A stretch of DNA of 35,551 bases from positions 1-35,551 of the forward strand of contig CALUJF010000030.1 of NCBI GenBank assembly GCA_944320855.1, given 5' to 3'. The notes beneath the pieces were generated by a model. That model was not told the DNA's origin. It did no database searches and worked only from the letters and a program-made list of their open reading frames with translations. The translations under genes and the position numbers were made by a program. Origin of the DNA: an uncultured Phocaeicola sp. GTDB taxonomy: Bacteria; Bacteroidota; Bacteroidia; Bacteroidales; Bacteroidaceae. Shown piece after piece: positions 7,708 through 15,885 of this stretch; within the stretch, counting starts at the first letter, position 1, and each line of letters opens with the position of its first letter.

Positions 7708-9331
7708 ATAATTTCCTCTTACGATATGGATAAACAAGAACGAAAAGCATCGAGATCATACATCCGTAGAATGTCCAGCCGGACATTTCCTTTACGGCTG
7801 AAAGTGTAGCCTGAACCTGCACCTTTCCCTTAGCGGATATGGCAGCCATATTCTCTGCCTCGGTTTCACTCTTACCCTGATAGCGCATTCCTCGCACTGT
7901 CTGGTCGTACGAAGCGGCATTCTGTGCTTCTACCCTATCTACATCATGTGCAAATCGCGTGATATAGTGCTGCTGACGGTGCTGAAGAACATTGGTGTAA
8001 AGTGCCGTTCCTATACATGGTCCAAGCACCATACGCACAGAGAGCATTATGCAAATCCATGTGGAAAGATACTTGTATGGCATGCGCTGATTGGCATGTA
8101 CAGCTGCAAGTGAATATATAAGCATCATTCCTGCCGAACGGATTATCACCGGATATTTCATCCTCTCATACAGTCCGGCTGTCTGAACCTCGAAATACAT
8201 GAACAGCGCAGACATTCCTATCAGAAGAAAGCCCATACCGAAAAGATATTTCAGTTTCACTCCCTTTGAGCCTAATATTATGGCTATCACAGCTCCTATG
8301 AAATATCCTAATATGCTCCAGTTGCCAAGGGCGGCATTCTGCCAGTTGTCTATCTTCATGCCTACTCCGGTGAAGACATTGACAAACATGGAACTGGTAT
8401 TGAATATCATCAGCAGAAGGAAAAGTACGATACCCATGTTTATGGTGCGCAGCCGGAAAACTTCCGTCATGAAATACGGTGAACGTCCGGAAGACTCCAT
8501 ATAGAAGAAAGCTGCACCGAACACCACGGCAAGCACTGTGGAACGGACTATTGTAGAATCGGAATACCAGTCGAGAGTCTTGCCGTAAACCAGTACATAG
8601 ACGATGCATGTCATCATAGCGCTGAACACAGCCACACTGCCGAACTTGCGAAAATTGATAGGGAAGCGTCGGCTGTTATAGCTATGATACGGCATTGTCA
8701 CCATTATAATAAGTATGGCTGCAAGCGTCATTCCCATCATGTAGTAATACACGTCCTGCCACTGATATTCATATGCCAGCCATGCTGTGAGCGATGTTCC
8801 TATCTGTCCGAGTATCATAAAGAATAGGTAAATGATAGGCATACTCTTGCTTTTTTCTGCATCAAGAGCATCCCAGCCTTCTTCCGTGGTCGGTTCCATT
8901 CCGGGAGTGATATTCCTTGTAGCCTCCATTCCGAAAGCATATTTTATCAGGGTAAAGAGGTTCACCATCATAAGCACCATACGCAGGAAACCCATGATAA
9001 GGCTGCACAATGCGAGAAGGAAGATGCTGTCTGTAACAGCACACACATAACTGAGGATGTACAAGAGCGAGAAGCCCACCACGCACATCATCTTTTCACG
9101 ACGGATACATACCAGCTGATAGAAGAATGGAGCGAAGGCTGCCATACCTATTGAGGTGACGAACCCCACGAACTGGATATGCTCCGACTGGATTCCCAGT
9201 CCGCTTGTCATCTCACCGCTGTTGGCTGTATATACTCCGCCCACAGTCAGTATCGGGATGAAAAGCAGTATCAGCAGGATGATACCTAAAGGTTTGGGAA
9301 CCCAATTATAGAATGGATAATTTCTTTGCAT
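7700..9331 (-). CDS. MFS drug efflux transporter, EmrB/DHA2-like
   Basis: A 543-residue inner-membrane protein with about 14 predicted hydrophobic segments, as in the DHA2 (EmrB/QacA) drug:H+ antiporters. Segments visible include LGIILLILLFIPILTVGGVY near residue 20, IVLFLLLMIF in the middle and YGCMISMLFVLVYPY at the end. A hydrophilic loop between the last two helices (about 460-520, HRQQHYITRFAHDVDR onward) is also typical of EmrB relatives. With the HlyD and TolC-like proteins encoded upstream it should form a tripartite pump spanning both membranes. The start is the ATG at 9331 (MQRNYPFYNW); the longer TTG reading from 9361 would begin inside repeat copy B. The exported compound is unknown; bile salts, fatty acids and antibiotics are known substrates of the family. 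Confidence 0.9.
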   Translation of the reverse strand: MQRNYPFYNWVPKPLGIILLILLFIPILTVGGVYTANSGEMTSGLGIQSEHIQFVGFVTSIGMAAFAPFFYQLVCIRREKMMCVVGFSLLYILSYVCAVTDSIFLLALCSLIMGFLRMVLMMVNLFTLIKYAFGMEATRNITPGMEPTTEEGWDALDAEKSKSMPIIYLFFMILGQIGTSLTAWLAYEYQWQDVYYYMMGMTLAAILIIMVTMPYHSYNSRRFPINFRKFGSVAVFSAMMTCIVYVLVYGKTLDWYSDSTIVRSTVLAVVFGAAFFYMESSGRSPYFMTEVFRLRTINMGIVLFLLLMIFNTSSMFVNVFTGVGMKIDNWQNAALGNWSILGYFIGAVIAIILGSKGVKLKYLFGMGFLLIGMSALFMYFEVQTAGLYERMKYPVIIRSAGMMLIYSLAAVHANQRMPYKYLSTWICIMLSVRMVLGPCIGTALYTNVLQHRQQHYITRFAHDVDRVEAQNAASYDQTVRGMRYQGKSETEAENMAAISAKGKVQVQATLSAVKEMSGWTFYGCMISMLFVLVYPYRKRKLSA

Positions 9332-9350
9332 ATATATCGTTTTTAGGAAA

Positions 9351-9454
9351 CGAGTTGACAAGTTGACGAGTTGACAAGGTTTAGCTTCACTGACCGTCGG
9401 TTCCGTCCGGATGGAAAACCTTCTAGCAACTTGTAACTGAAGCCTTGTTAACTA
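9351..9454. repeat. junction element copy B
   Basis: Tandem GTTGACRAGTTGAC-type heptads (9353-9377) and AAGGTTT pair with AAAACCTTCTAGCAACTTGT and the following bases to 9450. The last 52 bases (9403-9454) match copy C at 47 of 52 positions, counted by eye. It fills almost the whole gap between the HlyD and MFS genes. Confidence 0.85.
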
Positions 9455-9457
9455 AAA

Positions 9458-10549
9458 TCATAACTTTGCTTTCACAATAACCATCATTCCGGCAGCAAGA
9501 CGTTCATTGTCTTCCTTGCTCAGGCCTTCAAAATCTATTCTTACTGGGACACGCTGGCGTATCTTCACAAAGTTTCCGGCTGAATTGTCGGTAGGAACGA
9601 GCGAGTATTTTGAACCTGTGGCACCGGATATGGCTGTAATCTTTCCTTTGAATTCCTTGTCGCTTATAGCATCTACAGTGAGTGTTACCTCCTGGCCTAT
9701 ATGAAGATTTTCCACCTGTGTTTCCTTATAGTTGGCTATCACCCATTTCTGTGTGTCAGGCAATATGTAGGTTATGGTCTGTCCGGCAGAAATGAACTGT
9801 CCTTCCTCTATGGCACGGCGTCCCAACTGTCCGTCGCACGGCGCTGTAACCACTGTGTATGAAAGATTGAGCCTTGCCATGTCGAGTGCAGCCTGTGCGC
9901 GTTGTATGGCAGCTTCCATGTTCTGTCGGCGGGTAGAAACCTCGTTCACTCCCGACATTGCTGCATCCTGCTGTCGTTTCAGTGCCACGAGCTTTTTCTT
10001 CGTTGCCTCATATTCTGTCTCTATCTGTTCCAGCTGGATAGGTGTGGCAGCATTTCTCTGAAGAAGATTTTCGTAACGCTTGCGGTCCTTGTCCAATTTA
10101 GCCAGACGGATTTCCACTTCCGAGATTGAAGCCTCATAAACCGAAGCGGAGGCCTTTGTTGTCTGGAGTGTCTGACCTATAACAGAAGCTCCTGCCATGG
10201 CATCTTTCAGTGCAGCCTCAGCTTCCATAACGCGAATGCGATACTCTCTGTCGTCGAGAACCATCAGTGTGTCGCCTTTCTTCACTGTCTGATGTTCGGT
10301 GAAATACACCTTCTTTATATATCCCGAAGCACGGAGGTTTACCGGCGAGATGTATTGTTCTATCTGTGCGTCGTTACTTGTTTCGTTCAGTTTGTAACTG
10401 AAGAACATCATTCCAATCTGATATAGTCCTGCAAGGAGGATTATAATTCCGAATGTACTTGCCAGCATCTGGCGGCGGCGTTGTTTTCTGAGTTTTGCAG
10501 CTTGTTGCTCAAGTGTATTTTTCTTTATATCAAGTTCTTTTGTTTCCAT
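9458..10549 (-). CDS. HlyD/EmrA-family membrane fusion protein
   Basis: A 363-residue periplasmic adaptor. It has one N-terminal membrane helix (residues about 29-49, MLASTFGIIILLAGLYQIGM), a biotinyl-lipoyl-like half-motif (SGYIKKVYFTEHQTVKKGDT, then LMVLDDREY), a long alpha-helical coiled-coil hairpin (about 100-220), the second lipoyl half (YTVVTAPCDGQLGRRAIEEG) and a beta-barrel domain. The order is that of EmrA, the partner of EmrB-type MFS pumps, and it joins the inner-membrane transporter to a TolC-like channel. It lies between the TolC-like and MFS genes, and each junction carries the same intergenic repeat. The ATG at 10549 gives METKELDIKK, a short cytosolic tail before the helix. 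Confidence 0.93.
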   Translation of the reverse strand: METKELDIKKNTLEQQAAKLRKQRRRQMLASTFGIIILLAGLYQIGMMFFSYKLNETSNDAQIEQYISPVNLRASGYIKKVYFTEHQTVKKGDTLMVLDDREYRIRVMEAEAALKDAMAGASVIGQTLQTTKASASVYEASISEVEIRLAKLDKDRKRYENLLQRNAATPIQLEQIETEYEATKKKLVALKRQQDAAMSGVNEVSTRRQNMEAAIQRAQAALDMARLNLSYTVVTAPCDGQLGRRAIEEGQFISAGQTITYILPDTQKWVIANYKETQVENLHIGQEVTLTVDAISDKEFKGKITAISGATGSKYSLVPTDNSAGNFVKIRQRVPVRIDFEGLSKEDNERLAAGMMVIVKAKL

Positions 10550-10579
10550 ATCGATTTTTATTTGAAGTTATTTATATAG

Positions 10580-10667
10580 GTGACAAGTTGACGAGTTGAC
10601 AAGTTAACAAGGTTACCGTCCGGATGGAGAACCTTCTAACAACTTGTAACCGAAACCTTGTTTACTA
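10580..10667. repeat. junction element copy C
   Basis: GACAAGTTGACGAGTTGACA and the following AAGGTT (to 10614) pair with AACCTTCTAACAACTTGTAA and the bases to about 10662. The 52 bases at 10616-10667 match copy B at 47 positions, and the element ends next to the stop codon of the TolC-like gene. Confidence 0.85.
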
Positions 10668-11990
10668 TTATTTTAATAATGTCTCAAGTTTTCCTGTAAG
10701 TTTCAGCATTGTAAGATTATTTACACGGTAATTGTAATGTGCAGTCACATAGTTGTTCTGTGCCTCGCTCATACGCATTTCGTCCTGAAGTACTTCTGTC
10801 ATTGATGCCACACCTTCACGATAACGGTCGGAAGTTACTTCGTAAACGTCTTCTGCCAACAGGTAGTTGTCTTTTTGCTTGGTGAAATTACGGCGGCTGT
10901 TCATAAGGTCGTTCGTGGCGTTCAGATACTGGGTTCTGAAACTTTTCAGAGCGTTTTCGTACGACAGTTTTGCATTTTCAATATCAAGTTTCGCCTTTCT
11001 TATCTTCGACCGTTTGTCCAGTCCGTCGAATATCGGTACTCTGAGTGTCAGACCTATTCCTGATGAGTTGTACCATTTGCTTGACGGTCCGTCATGAAAC
11101 CAGTTCTTTGCCTTGTCTGTAAAGGCTGAATACATGAAACTTCCGGTGAGCGACAGTGAAGGAATGTATCCCTGCGAAATCATCTTCTTCTGTTTCTCTG
11201 CCAGTGTACTTTGTTTCTTCAGCAGTTCCAGTTCAGGCTGACCTTCGTACAGACCACTCATTTCTACAGGAATGATGCTCTCTGTATCAACCGGAGTGAG
11301 TGTGATGTCCGTTTCAGCAGGATAGTCTATCACATATTTCAGCATATTGATTTGCTGAGTGAGCATTGCCACGGCATTGTCATACTGTACCTGAAGATTT
11401 TCAAGATTGATATTTACTCGCTTCACATCCACTTCCATCGCCATACCATTGTCGAAGAAAGCGGTGGTGATGTCCCTCAATTCCTCCAGACGAGTAATGT
11501 TTTCTTTCACTATGGAAATCTGTTCGGCAGTACTCTGGCCCAGGTAATACATCTTTGTGATTTGCATTATCAGGTCCTCGCGTGCCTTGTCGTAAGAGAG
11601 AGTATTGATTTCATCCATCATCTTAGTAACCGACATGGCTGTATAGATGGTCTGGTTATAAAGAGGCATCTGTAGTTGCAGTCCTGCAGACGCATTATAC
11701 TGCAGTGTCTTTGTCACATTATAAGGATTGCCGTATGCAGAGCCGTCTGTCACTGAAACGGGAGGGTTGAAATTGTCGTTGAAAGATGCTACCGCATTGA
11801 TTTGCGGCAACAGTTTCGACCGATTCTCCGAAATACTGTGCTTTCCCTTAATAATTTCGTTGCGCTTGGTCTGCAGTGTAAGGTTATTCTCAATACCTAT
11901 CTGCAAACACTCTTCCAATGTCAATACCTGTTGCGCTCCAAGAGGAAAAAGCGAACAGGCAAGAGCAAAATTAAGTAATAGTCTTTTCAT
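10668..11990 (-). CDS. TolC-family outer membrane efflux protein
   Basis: A 440-residue outer membrane factor. It has a signal peptide (MKRLLLNFALACSLFPLGAQ), then LTLEECLQIGIENNLTLQTK, the standard TolC/OprM opening, two long helical repeats each followed by a beta-strand block, and a second-repeat hallmark GIGLTLRVPIFDGLDKRSK. The C-terminus (YNYRVNNLTMLKLTGKLETL) is the usual end of the second repeat. The start is the ATG at 11990, which gives a clean signal peptide; the upstream in-frame Met at 12041 lies before the promoter box. It is the first gene of the efflux operon and would provide the outer membrane duct for the EmrAB-like pump. Length is normal for Bacteroidota members. Confidence 0.93.
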   Translation of the reverse strand: MKRLLLNFALACSLFPLGAQQVLTLEECLQIGIENNLTLQTKRNEIIKGKHSISENRSKLLPQINAVASFNDNFNPPVSVTDGSAYGNPYNVTKTLQYNASAGLQLQMPLYNQTIYTAMSVTKMMDEINTLSYDKAREDLIMQITKMYYLGQSTAEQISIVKENITRLEELRDITTAFFDNGMAMEVDVKRVNINLENLQVQYDNAVAMLTQQINMLKYVIDYPAETDITLTPVDTESIIPVEMSGLYEGQPELELLKKQSTLAEKQKKMISQGYIPSLSLTGSFMYSAFTDKAKNWFHDGPSSKWYNSSGIGLTLRVPIFDGLDKRSKIRKAKLDIENAKLSYENALKSFRTQYLNATNDLMNSRRNFTKQKDNYLLAEDVYEVTSDRYREGVASMTEVLQDEMRMSEAQNNYVTAHYNYRVNNLTMLKLTGKLETLLK

Positions 11991-12014
11991 ATCGTTTATC
12001 TTGTTTATCCGGCG

Positions 12015-12022
12015 CAAAGTTA
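12015..12022 (-). promoter_or_regulatory. -7 box of the efflux operon
   Basis: TAACTTTG on the minus strand, 24 bp before the TolC-like ATG, matches TAnnTTTG exactly. A weak ATTG (12039-12042 region) lies 16 bp upstream. No TetR- or MarR-type palindrome is obvious in the 226-bp divergent gap 11991-12216. Confidence 0.55.
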
Positions 12023-12161
12023 GAGGGTTAGGTTCAGACAATCGCTACGACATTTTCGCTTTCACTGTTCATATTTTCCTTTTTATATTACGAAGCGTGG
12101 TTATTACCAATAAACCTATGTTAAGAAAAGTCCTTTTTATCTCTCAAAAAACATACAAAAC

Positions 12162-12193
12162 ATTGATATTCTATCCATAAAAAGCTATTTTTG
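12162..12193 (+). promoter_or_regulatory. promoter of the lipoprotein cluster
   Basis: TATTTTTG (12186-12193) matches the -7 box, and ATTG (12162-12165) sits 20 bp upstream as a one-mismatch -33 element. Transcription would begin near 12200, giving a short leader before the ATG at 12217. Confidence 0.6.
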
Positions 12194-12216
12194 CGTTATA
12201 CCATTAAAACACAGTT

Positions 12217-13095
12217 ATGAAAACAATATTTGCAACAATAATGTCACTACTGCTTATAATCGGACTGGCAGGATGCGAAAAGGAAGAGGGCAGAAAAATA
12301 ACAGACTATAAGGAATATACTATCACCGTAGCATCTGAAAAAGTTACGGGATTGGTTTTTTCCTGCGGAAACAACTATGTATCAGACGTATATGCGATAC
12401 TGAAAGAGCATTCGGCCGAATGGGAACAACTTGCGTATATAGAGGGATTTGAATACGAAGCCGGATATGAATATACACTCCGTATAAGCGAGACAAGTTA
12501 TCTTGACCATAGTATGGGCGAGCCTGCATGGACGGAATACAATCTTATTGAAACTATATCGAAAGAGAAAAAGACATCGGAAGGTGTTCCTGACAATTTC
12601 ATTCCGGACTGGTTCTACAGTGAATATTGCGCTACTGTCAATCCGGAATTCAAATACTACATAGATGCTGACGACAATGCCCCCATATAGGAGGATATAA
12701 ACATCAATCCTATGGTTACTTTCAACGGTCTGAATTGCTATATGGACAACAGCTGGACAAGATGGTTTCTTATTGATGAATATAAAAATATAGTTATGCA
12801 GGGATTCATCGAAAAAGCGAACAAGGAAGTAGCAGAAATTCCTGAATCGTACAAAAATCTCAAGCCTGACGGAACGATAGGTGGATATATGGAATGGACT
12901 TTCATCATAGGCAAGAATCCGGAAGACAAAGAAAACGTAATAAAATATGATGTATTCCTATGCAGTCCGACAAGAAGTACATCTGTCGGTCCGGCATTAG
13001 TGCCATGGTTCTACAAAGACCTCACACAGTATTATCAGGAAGAATATCCGGAAGCTGGAGTAAGAGCTGTAGCCGTGTCGTACCAGATTCAATAA
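12217..13095 (+). pseudogene. DUF4377-like lipoprotein interrupted by an in-frame TAG
   Basis: Part 1 (12217-12690, 157 codons) starts with a lipoprotein signal peptide (MKTIFATIMSLLLIIGLAGC, lipobox GLAGC) and has a DUF4377-like block (EWEQLAYIEGFEYEAGYEYT). It stops at TAG 12688-12690. The same frame continues open to the TAA at 13095 with a protein-like sequence (MVTFNGLNCYMDNSWTRWFL, then VPWFYKDLTQYYQEEYPEAG). No frame change is needed, so a single base change in one codon would restore a 292-residue lipoprotein. TAG ends other genes here (4962, 14435, 29253), so it is a true stop. An internal restart at ATG 12712 is possible, and AGGAGG lies 18 bp upstream of it, but that product would lack an export signal. 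Function is unknown; both halves look like surface or periplasmic protein. Confidence 0.65.
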
Positions 13096-13112
13096 AACAA
13101 GCACTCGTTTTC

Positions 13113-13200
13113 TTCTGCCGACACGTGTCGGCTATTCTGCTGACAGCTGTCAGTAATTCTGCCGACACGTGTCAGCAATTCAGCCCACAGCTGTCAAACG
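13113..13200. repeat. four tandem 22-bp palindromic units
   Basis: Units lie at 13113-13134, 13135-13156, 13157-13178 and 13179-13200. Each begins TTCTGC or TTCAGC and is centred on a palindrome: GCCGACACGTGTCGGC (perfect, 16 bp), CTGACAGCTGTCAG (perfect, 14 bp), CCGACACGTGTCAG, and a decayed CCACAGCTGTCA. Centres alternate CACGTG and CAGCTG. The array starts 18 bp after the preceding stop and no U-run follows it. Confidence 0.9.
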
Positions 13201-13268
13201 ACAAAAATATCTGCACTAAATACTCAACTTTATAGCATAATTGAAATCAAATCACAATGTATACGATT

Positions 13269-14435
13269 ATGAAACTTCACTCATTCATTATAGCACTTTT
13301 ATGTGCCGTTGCCTTTGCATCATGCAACAAGGAAGATATCTATCCTACTTTTTCTTTCGACGCGAACGGTGAATGTTATATGCCTGATGTCGCCAATATC
13401 TCAACAGAAGAATTTGAATCGTCAGTCGTAGGATATGGATGGAAACACGTTATTACACATGAGATAGACAGCGACGGAAAATGTTCTACCAAAGACTATT
13501 ATGAAGATTTGATAGGAGGAGGACCAAGCCAGTACTATTTCGAGTCATCTGAATCATTAAAAGAATACATGTATGTGGATGCTTTTCCGGCTCATGGATA
13601 TCATACATATGCCTATGATTATGAGGATGGTAACAGAATCAGTAAAAACGGCCATTTGGTAATGCGTATTGTGTCCTTAAAAGGAGATATTATGAAAGTA
13701 ATTGATTATCTCGGCATTCGTGCAGACGGAGTAAATATTTACGGTTACTCCACCTACAAACGTATGAGTAGCAAGGAATTGACAGAAGTACAGAACGCCT
13801 ACCCTACTGATTTATCAAATATAAAAAGCCTGACTACATCTATTAACGACGAAGTCAATATCATATCCGGTAATGAATTTGAATTTGACGTTCTTTCTTA
13901 CAACGATTTATATACCGTAAAAGCAATAAACGAAGAATCATGCGAAATAACATGCAATGGGGACCATGTCAAAATAAAATTGATTACAAACGGAGCCTAC
14001 ATAACTGTATCAGACAGGTTCAGGCATTTTGAATTCAGCCTTTTCTCAACAGACGAAGAAATGGAGCCGAAGGGTACGGACATCTATGATTTGAGCTACG
14101 ACGAAGTGGTATTCAACAAGAATATGGAATTCATTGAACCATCTGAAAACAGGCCACTAAGCTATGAAAACTCAAGCATAGAGACTACCACCCGTGATGG
14201 ATATGCCGGACATTATAACACTTCGTACATGCTCGTTGTCGATACCGACAAGAAAGCAAGACTCATACATTTACAGAGCGGCAAACTCTATCTGAAAGAA
14301 CTTCTTCCAAAAGAAACATTGCAGACACTTATCGAAAAAGGAAACGGAAGTTCCATCTCATACAAGCTCGAACTGACCACAGCCGACAGGAGAGTCTTTC
14401 AGGTTTTACCGTTCAAGGTTACCTATAAAGAATAG
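13269..14435 (+). CDS. hypothetical lipoprotein
   Basis: I do not recognise this 388-residue protein. It has a lipoprotein signal peptide (MKLHSFIIALLCAVAFASC, lipobox AFASC) followed by NKEDIYPT, so it should be exported and lipid-anchored. The mature part is rich in Asp, Glu, Tyr and aromatic beta-type sequence, with blocks such as YGWKHVITHEIDSDGKC, GNEFEFDVLSYNDLYTVKAI and VSDRFRHFEFSLFSTDEE. I see no catalytic motif. A reading from ATG 13257 (adding MYTI) is equally open, but the ATG at 13269 gives the better signal peptide. It lies 68 bp after the palindrome array and 101 bp before the clostripain-like gene. The gap between them has no clear terminator, so the two could be co-transcribed. 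Confidence 0.8.
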   Translation: MKLHSFIIALLCAVAFASCNKEDIYPTFSFDANGECYMPDVANISTEEFESSVVGYGWKHVITHEIDSDGKCSTKDYYEDLIGGGPSQYYFESSESLKEYMYVDAFPAHGYHTYAYDYEDGNRISKNGHLVMRIVSLKGDIMKVIDYLGIRADGVNIYGYSTYKRMSSKELTEVQNAYPTDLSNIKSLTTSINDEVNIISGNEFEFDVLSYNDLYTVKAINEESCEITCNGDHVKIKLITNGAYITVSDRFRHFEFSLFSTDEEMEPKGTDIYDLSYDEVVFNKNMEFIEPSENRPLSYENSSIETTTRDGYAGHYNTSYMLVVDTDKKARLIHLQSGKLYLKELLPKETLQTLIEKGNGSSISYKLELTTADRRVFQVLPFKVTYKE

Positions 14436-14536
14436 CGCATAATATTTTCCCTGACATTTTATTCTGAAAGATGAAAAGATATTATTAAGTTTGTAATCTG
14501 ATAAAAACATTTTATATCAATATCTTTAGTTTTACA

Positions 14537-15703
14537 ATGAAACATACCCAATATATACTCATACTTCTCCTCTCCATAATCTTCCTTTCGTGCAGAAAAG
14601 AAGATAACGAACCGGAAATAACAGAAAGGACTGTATTCATGTACCTTCCATGGTCTACAAACCTTACGAGCTATTTCTACGATAACATAACAGACTTAGA
14701 AAGGGCCATAGCGGAGAAAGGACTTGAACAGGAAAAAGTGATAGTATTTATGTCTACAAGTGCTTTGGAAGCGGAAATGTTTGAAATAGTATATAATAAA
14801 GGTATATGTAAGCGCAACATCCTGAAAGAATACAGCAATCCGCAATTCACTACCGAAACCGGGCTTACAGACATAATCAGCGACATGAAATCATTTGCTC
14901 CGGCAGAAAGCTATTCCATGATAATAGGATGTCATGGCATGGGATGGCTTCCGGTGGACTATTCATCATCGCGCACAAAAGAAACATTCAAATACCACTG
15001 GGAATACACTGAAAGACCTATGACACGCTTTTTCGGAGGCTTGTCTGCGGAATACCAGACAGACATTGCTACATTAGCCAAAAGCATATCGAAAAATGAC
15101 ATCAAAATGGAATACATCATGTTCGATGACTGCTATATGTCGAATATTGAAGTAGCATACGATTTAAGATATGTAACCAATCATATCATAGCATGTCCCA
15201 CCGAAATTATGGCCTATGGCATGCCTTACGCCTTGATTGGTAAATATCTGTTGGATAAGAATCCTGACTATCAGAGTATCTGTAATGGGTTTTACAGTTT
15301 CTACTCCACATACAAATACCCTTATGGCACAATAGGCATTACCGACTGCAGAGAACTGGACAATATGGCATCGATAATGAAAATCATAAATTCCATTCTT
15401 TCATTCGACAGTTCAAAAGAAGAACTTATTCAGCCTATGGACGGATATTCGCCGACTATCTTCTACGACTTTGCCGACTATGTAAAGAATCTATGCGGAG
15501 AGAATGATGATACATATGCAGCATTCACAGAGATACTCGACAAAGTAGTTCCCTACAAGGCACATACTGAAAAGTTTTATTCTGCAAGCAGCATCAATCC
15601 GATTCCAATTAGTACATATTGCGGAATAACTACTTCCGAACCAAGTTACAACAAGAAGGCAAACAACTATACCAATACATCATGGTATAAGGCAACACAC
15701 TGA
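14537..15703 (+). CDS. clostripain-family (C11) cysteine peptidase lipoprotein
   Basis: A 388-residue lipoprotein (MKHTQYILILLLSIIFLSC, lipobox IFLSC) with the peptidase C11 fold. The catalytic His is in YSMIIGCHGMGW (His133) and the catalytic Cys in IMFDDCYMSNIEVAYDLR (Cys199), the HG...C arrangement of the clostripain/caspase clan. Family members cleave after Arg or Lys and are often activated by self-cleavage. This one keeps both catalytic residues, so it is probably active on the cell surface or in the periplasm. It ends in YTNTSWYKATH, the usual C-terminus of Bacteroides homologues, so it looks complete. The two preceding genes also encode lipoproteins. Downstream, at 15709-15744, a tiny frame MKSKITLIYIP may be the stump of another signal peptide. 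Confidence 0.87.
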   Translation: MKHTQYILILLLSIIFLSCRKEDNEPEITERTVFMYLPWSTNLTSYFYDNITDLERAIAEKGLEQEKVIVFMSTSALEAEMFEIVYNKGICKRNILKEYSNPQFTTETGLTDIISDMKSFAPAESYSMIIGCHGMGWLPVDYSSSRTKETFKYHWEYTERPMTRFFGGLSAEYQTDIATLAKSISKNDIKMEYIMFDDCYMSNIEVAYDLRYVTNHIIACPTEIMAYGMPYALIGKYLLDKNPDYQSICNGFYSFYSTYKYPYGTIGITDCRELDNMASIMKIINSILSFDSSKEELIQPMDGYSPTIFYDFADYVKNLCGENDDTYAAFTEILDKVVPYKAHTEKFYSASSINPIPISTYCGITTSEPSYNKKANNYTNTSWYKATH

Positions 15704-15826
15704 TAATCATGAAAAGCAAGATAACACTTATATATATTCCTTAATATTACAATCAATAGAACAATGTGAAATTATAATCCCCATGAAAATAATTATCACA
15801 TTTCATTATCTGTAATATTTTTTTGT

Positions 15827-15834
15827 TAACTTTG
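15827..15834 (+). promoter_or_regulatory. -7 box of pgk
   Basis: TAACTTTG matches TAnnTTTG exactly, 51 bp before the pgk ATG. A -33 element is not clear (TTTC at 15801-15804 is 22 bp away). The 182-bp gap 15704-15885 is otherwise AT-rich with no other signal. Confidence 0.6.
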
Positions 15835-15885
15835 CGAGCGTCTAAGAAATAAAGAAAAAACTCTTTAATTAAAAATATTACGATT

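Noticed and set aside
12712-13095. Independent 127-residue gene starting at ATG 12712
   Set aside because: It is in the same frame as the upstream lipoprotein, has no signal peptide and has its AGGAGG too far away. A nonsense-split single gene explains it better.
13081-13256. CRISPR array at the 22-bp repeats
   Set aside because: The units are contiguous with no unique spacers between them, and each repeat is itself a palindrome. No cas gene is present.
15709-15744. Small gene MKSKITLIYIP after the C11 protease
   Set aside because: Only 11 codons, and no ribosome binding site seen. It may be the stump of a lost signal peptide, but there is not enough to call a feature.
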